25,936 nt of DNA, from the NCBI GenBank assembly GCA_964486825.1, contig CAZAQS010000039.1, positions 1 to 25,936 of the forward strand. The letters run 5' to 3'. Positions 8,220 through 15,935 of this stretch are shown piece after piece. Both the position numbers and the translations under genes were made by a program. The stretch comes from CAZAQS01 sp964486825. GTDB lineage: Bacteria; Chloroflexota; Anaerolineae; Anaerolineales; UBA4823. Position 1 is the first letter of the stretch; the number at the start of each line of letters is the position of its first letter. Under the pieces are notes generated by a model that was given only the letters and a program-made list of their open reading frames with translations, did not search any database and was not told the DNA's origin.

Positions 8220-8984
8220 GTGAACGCCAATACCGTTAGTAGACTAATCCAACTCAACGATCAATTTTACCAGACCTTTGCACTCCAATTTTCGCTTACT
8301 CGCCAACGCTTGCAGCCAGGAGTGCACAAAATCCTGAAGGAGGGTTTCCCATCGGACCCACTGACCTTGTTGGAAGCATCAAACATCCTGGAGCTGGGTT
8401 GCGGGAATGGGGAGCTTGCCAGGACTCTGGCTCAGCAGGGCTTTGAAGGGCGGTATACAGGCCTGGACTTCAATGCAAAACTGCTGGAACAAGCTCGCCA
8501 GAGCTTACCAGATACCTTCCAGGGCGGTTTTTACCAGGTCAACCTGGCTTCGCCTGATTGGGAGCGTAACCTCGCTCATTGCCCGTATGACCTGGTAGTG
8601 GCATTTGCAGTGCTACACCACCTTCCCGGCGAGGAGCTGCGCCGGCAGGTGCTGGAAAAGGTACACGGTCTCCTCACTGCGCAAGGCCGATTCATCCATT
8701 CCGAATGGCAATTCTTAAATAGTCCCCGCTTGCGTAAGCGGATCCAACCCTGGGAACCAGCCGGTCTTAGCGTCGCTGATGTCGATCAGGGTGATTACCT
8801 GATCGATTGGCGAGAGGGAGGCTATGGATTACGATATGCACACCAGTTTTCCGAGCAGGAGCTGGAAGCGCTTGCTTCCGCCACAGGCTTTCAGGTCTTA
8901 GAGACTTTCTATTCCGATGGAGAAGGGGGAAAATTGGGTTTGTACCAGTTGTGGAAGCCAACCAAGCAAGTTGATGACGCCTGA
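8220..8984 (+). CDS. Trm9-like SAM-dependent methyltransferase (putative tRNA U34 carboxymethyl methyltransferase)
   Basis: This is a class I SAM methyltransferase, 254 aa, GTG start. SAM motifs are ELGCGNGE (58-65), GLDFNAKLL (81-89) and AVLHHLPGEELRR (130-142). Beyond the generic fold it carries features I associate with Trm9/ALKBH8, the enzymes that methylate cm5U34 to mcm5U34: an N-terminal FALQFSLTRQR (20-30) resembling the Trm9 APHFSQTR segment, DYLIDW (192-197) resembling DVFVPW, and LRYAHQFSEQELE (204-216) resembling YRYYHLYREGELE. It lies back to back with elp3, which supplies the cm5U substrate in eukaryotes. The function is inferred from motifs and context; a generic methyltransferase remains possible. 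Confidence 0.72.
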   Translation: MNANTVSRLIQLNDQFYQTFALQFSLTRQRLQPGVHKILKEGFPSDPLTLLEASNILELGCGNGELARTLAQQGFEGRYTGLDFNAKLLEQARQSLPDTFQGGFYQVNLASPDWERNLAHCPYDLVVAFAVLHHLPGEELRRQVLEKVHGLLTAQGRFIHSEWQFLNSPRLRKRIQPWEPAGLSVADVDQGDYLIDWREGGYGLRYAHQFSEQELEALASATGFQVLETFYSDGEGGKLGLYQLWKPTKQVDDA

Positions 8985-9110
8985 AAATGGTGGTCAAATC
9001 GAATAAGAAGTTATAATTAACCGAACAGGGATGCGCCGGTTGGATTCGCCGAGCCACGACTGTCAACTTCTTCAAGAAAATTCAACGGTTCAATCGCGAT
9101 TAGATCAATT

Positions 9111-9839
9111 ATGCGCATCCTCATCATTTCTGATATCCACGCCAATTTAACTGCATTAGAGGCGGTCCTGGCTCACGCGGGGGAAGTAGACGCAGTCTGG
9201 TGTCTTGGCGACCTGGTAGGCTATGGACCCGATCCAAATGAATGTATCGCTACGATACGCCAGCTTCCTAACCTGGTATGCTTGTTGGGTAACCATGATG
9301 CAGCCGCATTGGATCAAATTGACGCGGACAACTTCAACTCAGACGCCCGCCTGGCTTTATACTGGACCCGGCGTGCGTTGTCGAAGGAGAGCCAGCAGTT
9401 CCTGTTCGGCTTACCGGAGAAGTCCATCATCGATTGTGTCACCCTCGCTCACGGTAGCCCTCGCCAGCCAGTATGGGAATACCTCCTGGATACCCGCCTG
9501 GCTACCATCAATTTCGACAAATTCGATACACCCTATTGTTTTGTAGGTCATACCCACCTGCCCGTGCTATTCTATCTTCCGGACGAAAGCATGGACGCGC
9601 ACCTGATCGTGCCAGAGCCGTTCATGCAGCTAACCATGGCGCCCAGGGCCATCCTCAATCCCGGCTCGGTTGGACAGCCGCGTGACCGTGATCCACGGGC
9701 CGCCTACGCCATCTACGTGGACGACCAAAACCTGTGGGAGTTCCACCGTGCAGAATATGATATAGCTTCCGTTCAATCTCGCATGGAGAAAGCCAACCTT
9801 CCCAGTCGCCATATTCAACGCCTGGCATCCGGTTGGTAG
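9111..9839 (+). CDS. Metallophosphoesterase, YfcE/MJ0936-like
   Basis: This is a small calcineurin-like phosphoesterase, 242 aa. The metal-binding motifs are complete and in order: DIHAN (8-12), GDLVGYGPDP (33-42), GNHDAA (about 61-66), HGSPRQP (about 114-120), VGHTHLP (about 145-151) and a NPGSVGQPRD signature near 183-192. Family members are phosphodiesterases or protein phosphatases with poorly known natural substrates. The ATG start gives the standard MRILIISDIH beginning. A TATAAT at 9011-9016 could promote it with a leader of roughly 90 bases, which also holds no other visible gene. An intrinsic terminator follows, so it is probably monocistronic. Confidence 0.9.
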   Translation: MRILIISDIHANLTALEAVLAHAGEVDAVWCLGDLVGYGPDPNECIATIRQLPNLVCLLGNHDAAALDQIDADNFNSDARLALYWTRRALSKESQQFLFGLPEKSIIDCVTLAHGSPRQPVWEYLLDTRLATINFDKFDTPYCFVGHTHLPVLFYLPDESMDAHLIVPEPFMQLTMAPRAILNPGSVGQPRDRDPRAAYAIYVDDQNLWEFHRAEYDIASVQSRMEKANLPSRHIQRLASGW

Positions 9840-9855
9840 ATCCAGGAACCAAACC

Positions 9856-9901
9856 GAAGGGAGCACCGTCTTTAGTACAAGACCGGCCTCCCTTCTTTTT
9901 A
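9856..9901 (+). terminator. Intrinsic terminator after the metallophosphoesterase gene
   Basis: GAAGGGAG (9856-9863) pairs with CTCCCTTC (9888-9895), with an inner CCGTCTT/AAGACCGG pairing, followed by TTTTT at 9896-9900. It lies 16 bases after the stop codon. Confidence 0.8.
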
Positions 9902-9953
9902 TGGATTTCTATCCAGGACCGGTAAAGATCGAGAATTGCGGAGGAGAAAACTC

Positions 9954-10883
9954 ATGTACAAACGAGCATTGATCTACCTGACCCTGGCTGCCTTCCTGTT
10001 GGTTTCTTGTGCAGCTGCTAGCCCAGCCTCTCAATCGGACGGCATATATTATGGAGAACCTGCTCCTGCCGCTCCTCCGATGGAAGCGCCCCAGGCAGAA
10101 GCTGATGGCAGTTACCGCGCCGGTAACGCCTTTACCAGCAGCGCGACAGACGTGCAGCGGATTGTTATCAAGAATGCTGATATGTCGATCATCGTGGAGG
10201 ATCCAACGGAATCCCTGGATAGGATATCTCGCATGGCTGAGGAAATGGAGGGGTTTGTCGTCAGCGCACGCGCTTACCAGCAGATACTTGCAGACGGGCA
10301 AGAGGTCGTGCGAGCTTCCGTCACGATCCGGGTGCCTGCCGAACGGTTGAATGAAGCACTGCAGCGCATCCGCTTGGAAAGCTCCAAGCCCATCGTACAT
10401 GAGAACCTCGACAGCCAGGATGTAACGCGCGAATACACAGACCTGCAATCCCGCCTGCGTAACCTGGAAGCAGCCGAAGCCCAACTCCAGGAAATTATGG
10501 GATCAGCCAACCGCACCGAAGATGTGCTCAATGTATATAACCAGCTTACCCAGGTAAGGGAGCAGATCGAGGTTACCAAAGGCCAGATCCAATATTACGA
10601 GCAATCCGCTGCCCTATCATCGATCAGCGTCGAGCTGGTACCCGATGCTTCCGTACAGCCGCTTACGATTGCCGGATGGGAGCCGGGTGGTATTGCGAAG
10701 GAAGCTTTGCAGGCCCTGATCACCGGACTGAAGGGCGTTGCGAAAGTCGCCATTTGGGCTGTACTGTGGGCTCTGCCAATGTTGGTAGTGGTTTTCGGGC
10801 CGTTGGTCGTGATTGTTTTAGCGGTGAGACGCTACTGGAGACGAAACAGGTCGAAAGCTGCCCCTCCGGCCCAACCGGCCTGA
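9954..10883 (+). CDS. DUF4349 lipoprotein
   Basis: This 309-aa envelope protein has a lipoprotein signal (hydrophobic stretch ending LLVSC, Cys19) and then a Pro/Ala-rich linker. The DUF4349 domain runs from about residue 68 to 235: VIKNADMSIIVEDP, then VSARAY, VRASVTIRVPAERLNEAL, and REYTDLQSRLRNLEAAEAQL, a coiled-coil helical hairpin, ending LSSISVELVP. A C-terminal membrane segment near 270-295 is followed by RRYWRRNRSK, so the protein would be lipid-anchored outside and also membrane-spanning. The ATG at 9954 is chosen because GGAGGAGA ends about 6 bases before it; an upstream TTG at 9936 would place that site inside the gene. No molecular function is established. Confidence 0.88.
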   Translation: MYKRALIYLTLAAFLLVSCAAASPASQSDGIYYGEPAPAAPPMEAPQAEADGSYRAGNAFTSSATDVQRIVIKNADMSIIVEDPTESLDRISRMAEEMEGFVVSARAYQQILADGQEVVRASVTIRVPAERLNEALQRIRLESSKPIVHENLDSQDVTREYTDLQSRLRNLEAAEAQLQEIMGSANRTEDVLNVYNQLTQVREQIEVTKGQIQYYEQSAALSSISVELVPDASVQPLTIAGWEPGGIAKEALQALITGLKGVAKVAIWAVLWALPMLVVVFGPLVVIVLAVRRYWRRNRSKAAPPAQPA

Positions 10884-10909
10884 GAAAGCGGGACGATTAC
10901 GTTCAAAAA

Positions 10910-10951
10910 CCCCAGGTTCAATTCAACATGAATTGAACCTGGGGTCTTTTC
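10910..10951 (+). terminator. Strong intrinsic terminator after the DUF4349 gene
   Basis: A perfect 15-bp stem, CCCCAGGTTCAATTC (10910-10924) with its complement at 10930-10944, has a 5-base loop and is followed by TCTTTTCTC. The stretch from here to 11102 shows no gene. Confidence 0.88.
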
Positions 10952-11087
10952 TCAATAGCCTGGCTGAGTTCTCATCGATGGCTTCCCACCGCACGCGATC
11001 ATCGGTGACAAATGGGGATGGATAGCATAGGCCAGTAGGCCATGCCAACAACCAAACCCCTCTCTGCGAAGACTACGCCAGGACAGG

Positions 11088-11093
11088 TATAAT
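11088..11093 (+). promoter_or_regulatory. Candidate -10 box (TATAAT) of rsmG
   Basis: A perfect TATAAT ends 9 bases before the rsmG ATG. The expected start site (about 11100) would leave an mRNA with almost no leader, although GGTGGGG between the two could still act as a ribosome site if initiation is slightly earlier. No clear -35 is seen. Confidence 0.45.
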
Positions 11094-11102
11094 TGGTGGG
11101 GC

Positions 11103-11816
11103 ATGAAAGAATTTGCACAAAACGCTTCCACCATGATCGACTTGCGCTTGACCCACTCTCAGTTAGCTGCCTTTGAGAAGTATGAGAACCTCCTGCTGGA
11201 GTGGAATAGGCGCTTTAACCTGACTGCCATCCGCAATCCTAAAGAAATACGAGTGAAGCATTTCCTCGACTCCCTAACCTGCCTGTTGGCCATGCGCGAG
11301 ACCTCCATGGAGCGGGTAGTTGATGTCGGTACGGGGGCTGGCTTCCCGGGCATTCCGCTAAAGATCGCTTGCCCAAAGATACGCTTGACATTGGTTGAAT
11401 CGGTGGGAAAGAAAGCTGCATTTTGCCAGCAACTGATCGACACCCTGCAGCTAGAGGGGGTCCGGGTGCTACAAGACCGCGCAGAGATCTTAGGCCAATC
11501 CAGCGAGCACCGCGAGCGCTACGATTGGGCCGTGGGGCGGGCAGTAGCCAAAATGCCCGTCCTGGCAGAATACCTCCTGCCGCTGGTTAAAGTTGGAGGT
11601 CGTATGCTGGCTATGAAAGGGGAAAGTGGTCCTGCTGAAGCTCACTCAGCAGAAAAGAGCATACAGGTATTGGGCGGTCACCTGCACCAGCTTATTCCGG
11701 TAGCATTACCTGGAGTTGCCGAAGACCGATACCTGGTAGTAGTGGACAAGATCGCAGGCACACCCAATAGCTACCCGCGCCGGGTGGGCGTCCCCGCTAA
11801 GCAACCCATACATTAA
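11103..11816 (+). CDS. rsmG: 16S rRNA (guanine-527-N7)-methyltransferase RsmG (GidB)
   Basis: RsmG methylates N7 of G527 in the 530 loop of 16S rRNA using SAM. The 237-aa length is normal. Family motifs are all present: NRRFNLTAI (35-43), VKHFLDSL (51-58), the SAM-binding VVDVGTGAGFPGIPLKI (72-88), LVESVGKKAAFC (98-109), and DWAVGRAVAKMPVLAEYLLPLVKVGG in the second half. The gene is convergent with the MOSC gene, two bases apart. It is not next to mnmG, parA or parB, its neighbours in many bacteria. Confidence 0.95.
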   Translation: MKEFAQNASTMIDLRLTHSQLAAFEKYENLLLEWNRRFNLTAIRNPKEIRVKHFLDSLTCLLAMRETSMERVVDVGTGAGFPGIPLKIACPKIRLTLVESVGKKAAFCQQLIDTLQLEGVRVLQDRAEILGQSSEHRERYDWAVGRAVAKMPVLAEYLLPLVKVGGRMLAMKGESGPAEAHSAEKSIQVLGGHLHQLIPVALPGVAEDRYLVVVDKIAGTPNSYPRRVGVPAKQPIH

Positions 11817-11818
11817 TA

Positions 11819-12307
11819 TCAAGCTTGAGCTGGCAGCAAGCTTATCCTGTCGCCTGTTCGAAGCAAACCCGGCGCCAAAACCCTGGCATATACCCGCGAC
11901 CAACCCGGATTGATTTTTTGTAAGACTCGATCCATATCTCCCCCCTGGAAATAGGGGGCGATATGGTTGCAGGGGGTTGTGTAACTGGTGATCTCTATCA
12001 AAACCTCACGACCCAGGCGTAGCTGCCTGCCCGGGAGGAGCAACTCCCAATCCAGGCCGGTCAGGGTAAGATTTTCCCCTATTGCTCCGGGAAAAATTGG
12101 ATGGCCTTCCTGCTGCAAAGCCAGGATGCTCTCCAGGGAATAGAGACACAAGGCCCGTTCAGGACCGCCATGGACTTTAGCGTGGCGTTGCAGATCCCCG
12201 ACCAGCCCGAGTTCCGCCAACTCCGCCTCCTGAATGGCTCTTTTCGGGACGCCCCCGTTTGAAATACTGATTTGAAAAATCTGCGCATGTGGCGAATCAG
12301 CTTGCAT
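11819..12307 (-). CDS. MOSC domain protein
   Basis: This is a stand-alone MOSC domain of 162 aa (the C-terminal domain of molybdenum cofactor sulfurases; other members act on hydroxylamines with bound Moco). Visible signatures are GDLQRHAKVHGGPERALCLYS-type text (37-57), the GAIGENL turn (74-80) and the conserved Cys113 in TTPCNHI, the residue thought to carry sulfur or bind molybdenum. The start overlaps the end of recF by 11 bases, so it is probably the last gene of the operon that includes def and recF. Its precise substrate is unknown. Confidence 0.85.
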   Translation of the reverse strand: MQADSPHAQIFQISISNGGVPKRAIQEAELAELGLVGDLQRHAKVHGGPERALCLYSLESILALQQEGHPIFPGAIGENLTLTGLDWELLLPGRQLRLGREVLIEITSYTTPCNHIAPYFQGGDMDRVLQKINPGWSRVYARVLAPGLLRTGDRISLLPAQA

Positions 12308-13508
12308 ACCTCATCTCCTCCACTCTCCCGTCCCGGACCTGCCAGAGTACAGCCTGGCGGATAAATTCAGGCTCGAAAAGATCCAGGTCAGTTGTCGTCA
12401 TCAAGCTTTGCTCGCACTCGCTGAGGCGCGCGAGCAAGTCCTTTCGGCGCTGGCCATCCAGCTCAGCCAGTACCTCATCCAACAGGAGCACTGGCCACTG
12501 GCCGGTTTTATCCTTCATCCAGGCCACCTCGGCCATTTTCAAAGACAGGATCGCCGTCCGAACCTGTCCGCGCGAGCCATAATGCCCAAGATCGATCCCA
12601 TTGCTTAATAATCGAAGCTCGTCACGATGTGGACCGGAAATAGTCACTCCCCGAGCGATTTCTTCATCGCGAAGTTGGACCAACCTCTCCAAAAAGCCCT
12701 CCCGGATATCCGAGGGCGAGAATTTGGTCCGGTCGATTGGAGCATCGAAGGGCAGCGTAAACTGTCCGGGTGGAGGAGCCAGTGGGTCGTAGGCGGGCTG
12801 GTAGTCAAAACGCAACACTTCCCTGCCACGCGTCAATTCAGCGTGGGTCCGGGCAGCCAGGCGTTCCAGCTCTTGTACGGCGCGGATGCGGGCATGCACG
12901 ATCTGTGCGCCAAATGCAACCAACTGCTCATCCCAATAGTCCAACTGGTCCGGGTTACCGCCGCGCTCGCTTAGCTGCTTTAATAGTGCGTTTCGCTGCG
13001 ATAAAGACCGGTTATAGCCAGACAGGGCAGCAGAATAATGGGGGATCACTTGAGCCAGGGCCAGGTTCAAGTAACGGCGACGTTCTTCTGGGGCGCCTTC
13101 AATCACTGCCAGCATTTGAGGCAAAAAGAGGACAGCGTTGAAAATGCCCACAACTTCACCGGCTTTTTGCTTTACCCCGTCCAGCAAGATCTCTTTCCGC
13201 ATGCGCAGGCCTCCGCCGTTGAGTTCTTGAATGAGACGTACTTCCAGGCGGTGGTTGGCCCCTTCTCGTTCGAAACCGGCCAGGATGCGGGCCACTGCCA
13301 ACGGCTCCCGGATGGCTAGAAAGTTTATCAGTTGGCGCTCGTTACTGGCGTGGAAGGATGCGAAAGTAGCCAGGAAATAGACTGCTTCTAACAAACTGGT
13401 CTTCCCTTGAGCGTTATCGCCAACCAACAAGACAGGTCCGTATGGCACTTCCAGGTCCAGGCGGGTAAAATTGCGGAAGTTGGTCAAGGAGAGGTGAGTA
13501 AGGCGCAC
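12297..13508 (-). CDS. recF: DNA replication and repair protein RecF
   Basis: RecF is an SMC-like ATPase that loads RecA at single-stranded gaps. The protein is 403 aa, a little longer than the usual 360-380. The N-terminus LTHLSLTNFRNF is typical. Walker A is GDNAQGKTS (30-38), with Ala where most RecF proteins have Gly; the signature region SGPHRDEL and SRGQVRTA lies near 294-322, and Walker B is WPVLLLDEVLAELD near 342-355. The start is a GTG at 13508 with no strong ribosome site. In many bacteria recF follows dnaA-dnaN; here it lies between def and a MOSC gene. Confidence 0.93.
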   Translation of the reverse strand: MRLTHLSLTNFRNFTRLDLEVPYGPVLLVGDNAQGKTSLLEAVYFLATFASFHASNERQLINFLAIREPLAVARILAGFEREGANHRLEVRLIQELNGGGLRMRKEILLDGVKQKAGEVVGIFNAVLFLPQMLAVIEGAPEERRRYLNLALAQVIPHYSAALSGYNRSLSQRNALLKQLSERGGNPDQLDYWDEQLVAFGAQIVHARIRAVQELERLAARTHAELTRGREVLRFDYQPAYDPLAPPPGQFTLPFDAPIDRTKFSPSDIREGFLERLVQLRDEEIARGVTISGPHRDELRLLSNGIDLGHYGSRGQVRTAILSLKMAEVAWMKDKTGQWPVLLLDEVLAELDGQRRKDLLARLSECEQSLMTTTDLDLFEPEFIRQAVLWQVRDGRVEEMRYAS

Positions 13509-13528
13509 GTATTTCTGCCCAAGGAAAT

Positions 13529-13588
13529 GCCACGGGGAATTAATACCCGTGGCAAAAATTTGTTTTCCAAACAGTTAAATTTTTTGCC
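13529..13588 (-). promoter_or_regulatory. Tandem inverted repeats between def and recF
   Basis: Just after the def stop two palindromic structures follow each other: GGCAAAAATTT (13551-13561) with AAATTTTTTGCC (13577-13588), and GCCACGGG (13529-13536) with CCCGTGGC (13546-13553). They share the bases 13551-13553, so only one can form fully. Neither ends in a good T-run on the reverse strand. They may tune readthrough, mRNA processing or recF translation; the role is not established. Confidence 0.45.
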
Positions 13589-13590
13589 CT

Positions 13591-14103
13591 TCACTCGACT
13601 GGCGCTACCTGGGCAGCGTCCTCTTCTACTTTCCATACTTCGTCTGTCCGGTCGACAAACAAGATCCCATCCAGGTGATCGATCTCGTGCTGGAAAATAC
13701 GCGCCAGCCATCCCCTGGCTTTGATCTTCAACGGTTGGCCGCGTCGATTCAGTCCCCGGACAGTGACGGATTCAAATCGTTCAACGTTGCCAACCAGTTG
13801 AGGGATCGATAGGCAGCCTTCGACCCCGCTCACGGTCTCATTGTCGGTTCTGACGATCTCCGGGTTAAGGACTACGTATAGTTTCCTCGGAGCCTCTTCA
13901 TCCTCATCGTCGCCAAACTCGACAACGATCAGGCGAGAAGAAACCCCAATTTGAGGAGCTGCCAGCCCAACGCCAGGGGCTTCTCGCATGGTCTCTACCA
14001 TGTCATCGATTAAATTTTGCAGTTCTGGCCCAAATTCGGTGATCTTGCGAGCTTTTTTTCGCAAAACCGGATCGGGGAGCGTAATGATCTTTCTAATTCC
14101 CAT
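13591..14103 (-). CDS. def: Peptide deformylase
   Basis: Def removes the formyl group from N-terminal formylmethionine of new proteins, using a bound metal. The three motifs are intact: GVGLAAPQIG (44-53), EGCLSIP (95-101, Cys97 a metal ligand) and QHEIDH (138-143, His139 and His143 ligands, Glu140 catalytic). Length is 170 aa with a short acidic tail. The ATG at 14103 (MGIRKIITLPDPVLRKKA) is chosen over an ATG 40 codons upstream because the family begins here and the longer form would run into the preceding gene. It starts 10 bases after the cNMP/bPH gene ends, so the two are probably co-transcribed. Confidence 0.95.
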   Translation of the reverse strand: MGIRKIITLPDPVLRKKARKITEFGPELQNLIDDMVETMREAPGVGLAAPQIGVSSRLIVVEFGDDEDEEAPRKLYVVLNPEIVRTDNETVSGVEGCLSIPQLVGNVERFESVTVRGLNRRGQPLKIKARGWLARIFQHEIDHLDGILFVDRTDEVWKVEEDAAQVAPVE

Positions 14104-14113
14104 GGAAAATATT

Positions 14114-15814
14114 TTACCCTGAATTTTGATCGAAATTAGATAAATTTTCGTCCCTGCGCCACTGCTCGACCTGGCGATGGTAAGCAGCCATCCAGTCTGC
14201 AATTCGTTCCCGTTCGCGCGCATTTTCTTGTTGCTTCAGAACCATTTTCCGATAGCCAATTCGCTCGAAGATCTCTTGCCTTACACCGGCGGGATTATAG
14301 ACGCCTCGGAAAATGAAGCTTGCCGTACCAACCATGGCGATGACGTTTCCATAATTCAACAGCACACCCAAAATACCGATCCGCTGGTGTTCCAGGCTGA
14401 GGATATTTTCCAGAGGAGCTGTCTTTTTGTCCTCCCGGCCGAGAGGAGTGCGGTAGATATCCATGATCTGGTCGGGCGTCAGGATATAGATATCATTGAT
14501 CCAATCCACATACTCGTAGAACCACCATACAGCAAGCACAAGAACGATGAACAGGCCTAAACCGAACACCAGGGGAGCAGAAAAAGTAGCGAACAGGGTC
14601 GGGAAGGACAGGGCCAGCACCACCAAAAGAGCGATCATTGCCAGGGATGGCTTCCATATCCGCTTTGCAAGCAGGATCCAATGTTTGCGGTAGATCACGG
14701 CTCCTTCCTCTTCAATACGCACTTTGAACATATTGGTCGTCAGCATGCGCCAGGTATTCGTTTGGTAGGCCAGGCGTACGCTATCTGGGGTGCGTGGCTG
14801 GGGCGGTCCCGGGACTGGTGGCTGGGGAGGCCTCTCTCCGCCCAGCCCAAGACGTTGTCTTATGGTGGATTCCAGGGCCTCCGTTTCCACCCTTTGAACG
14901 ACTTCCCTTTGGCGGCGAAGCTGTTCCTCTATCAAGCCAGCTAATTGCTCAGCCATGCCGACATCGCGCATGACGATCTGACCGGTGAAGGTCCGAACGA
15001 CCACATCCCCGTATCCTAAAATCCGGCCCAACTGTGAGCGATGCACGCCTACGGTAAGCACAGTAGAATGGGGAGCTTCCTGGCGATTCTCATACAACCC
15101 GATGATCCTTTCCAGCCAGATGGCGCGCTGGTCGGTGACAAGATAATAATCGTTTGCCCAATCGATCCAAACCCAAACCGCCCACAGTACCGTCCCGATG
15201 AAGAACAGGATCCCCCCCCATTCCACCAACAATCGCATCGTACTGGCCTCTATTCCAAAGGAGAAGAAGAACATTGCCAGGGCGACCCAGGCTGACAGCG
15301 TCGGCCCGATCAAAGCTACCAGCAGGTACGTCCAGTGCTTACGCAAGATCAGGTAAATATGCTCTCCCTTGCTCAACCAGATAAATCGCCTGGCGTGAAC
15401 CAGGCGCCGACTGGCGATAGAGGCCAGCAAGAACTTGCGGATATCTGGATGGTCATCCAGAAGCCGGTTGAAGGTCTGGCGATCCAAGCGCAAAAGGACC
15501 GTATCTTCAAGGGCAATCGCAGCTATGTTATACTCACGCGTTCCCAGCAAGACGAATTCGCCGAAATGGTCGCCTTTGATGAGGGTCTCCACATCAATTT
15601 CACGCTTATTCTGCTTGCGGCTGAGTTCTACTGAACCCGAGAAAATGATGTAAAAATCATCGTTTTGGCCTGACCGGATGAGGAGACGCTCTTCGGCTGC
15701 CAGGTAGGACAACTCCAGATCCTCCGCCAACAACTCAATCTGGTGGCTTGAGACGCCGCGAAAAACGCCCATCCCGGCTAATAAGGAAATGACATTGGCT
15801 TGATCCTTATCCAT
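14114..15814 (-). CDS. Membrane protein with cNMP-binding domain and two bPH-like modules
   Basis: This protein of 566 aa has three parts. Residues about 10-130 form a cyclic-nucleotide-binding fold (DDFYIIFSGSVELSR, then GDHFGEFVLLG). Residues 144-300 and 363-520 are two copies of the same module: a polar lead-in ending in RKHW (158-161; 377-379), two membrane helices, and a bacterial PH-like domain. The copies align by eye, for example NDYYLVTDQRAIWLERI (221-237) with NDIYILTPDQIMDIYRT (440-456), and LGRILGYGDV with LGVLLNYGNV. A Pro-rich linker (328-343) separates them. The pocket Arg typical of cAMP binders seems to be replaced by Tyr95, so ligand binding is uncertain. It is the first gene of the cluster that continues with def and recF. 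Confidence 0.8.
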   Translation of the reverse strand: MDKDQANVISLLAGMGVFRGVSSHQIELLAEDLELSYLAAEERLLIRSGQNDDFYIIFSGSVELSRKQNKREIDVETLIKGDHFGEFVLLGTREYNIAAIALEDTVLLRLDRQTFNRLLDDHPDIRKFLLASIASRRLVHARRFIWLSKGEHIYLILRKHWTYLLVALIGPTLSAWVALAMFFFSFGIEASTMRLLVEWGGILFFIGTVLWAVWVWIDWANDYYLVTDQRAIWLERIIGLYENRQEAPHSTVLTVGVHRSQLGRILGYGDVVVRTFTGQIVMRDVGMAEQLAGLIEEQLRRQREVVQRVETEALESTIRQRLGLGGERPPQPPVPGPPQPRTPDSVRLAYQTNTWRMLTTNMFKVRIEEEGAVIYRKHWILLAKRIWKPSLAMIALLVVLALSFPTLFATFSAPLVFGLGLFIVLVLAVWWFYEYVDWINDIYILTPDQIMDIYRTPLGREDKKTAPLENILSLEHQRIGILGVLLNYGNVIAMVGTASFIFRGVYNPAGVRQEIFERIGYRKMVLKQQENARERERIADWMAAYHRQVEQWRRDENLSNFDQNSG

Positions 15815-15820
15815 AGCTTG

Positions 15821-15826
15821 ATTCTA
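15821..15826 (-). promoter_or_regulatory. Candidate extended -10 (TGC-TAGAAT) of the cNMP/bPH gene
   Basis: On the reverse strand TGCTAGAAT is followed by six bases and then the ATG at 15814. An extended TG motif precedes the hexamer. Initiation about 7 bases downstream would fall on the ATG itself, giving a leaderless mRNA; no ribosome site is visible. Confidence 0.45.
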
Positions 15827-15872
15827 GCATGGTTTTGAAAGCATATGCGCCAGGGGAAACAGGTCTTTAGCC

Positions 15873-15902
15873 TTGAGAAGCCTTGTGGATTGGTGATAGA
15901 AT
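15873..15902 (+). promoter_or_regulatory. Candidate sigma-70-type promoter of the phosphohexomutase gene
   Basis: TTGAGA (15873-15878) and TAGAAT (15897-15902) are 18 bases apart. A transcript would start near 15909 and contain AGGAGA (15925-15930) before the ATG at 15936, in contrast to the leaderless-looking starts elsewhere in the window. Confidence 0.55.
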
Positions 15903-15935
15903 TGTCCAAACCTCAACGAAGTGCAGGAGAATAGC

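Noticed and set aside
11821..11843. AAGCTT inverted repeat between convergent rsmG and the MOSC gene as a terminator
   Set aside because: The stem is short, lies inside the MOSC coding end, and has no T-run.
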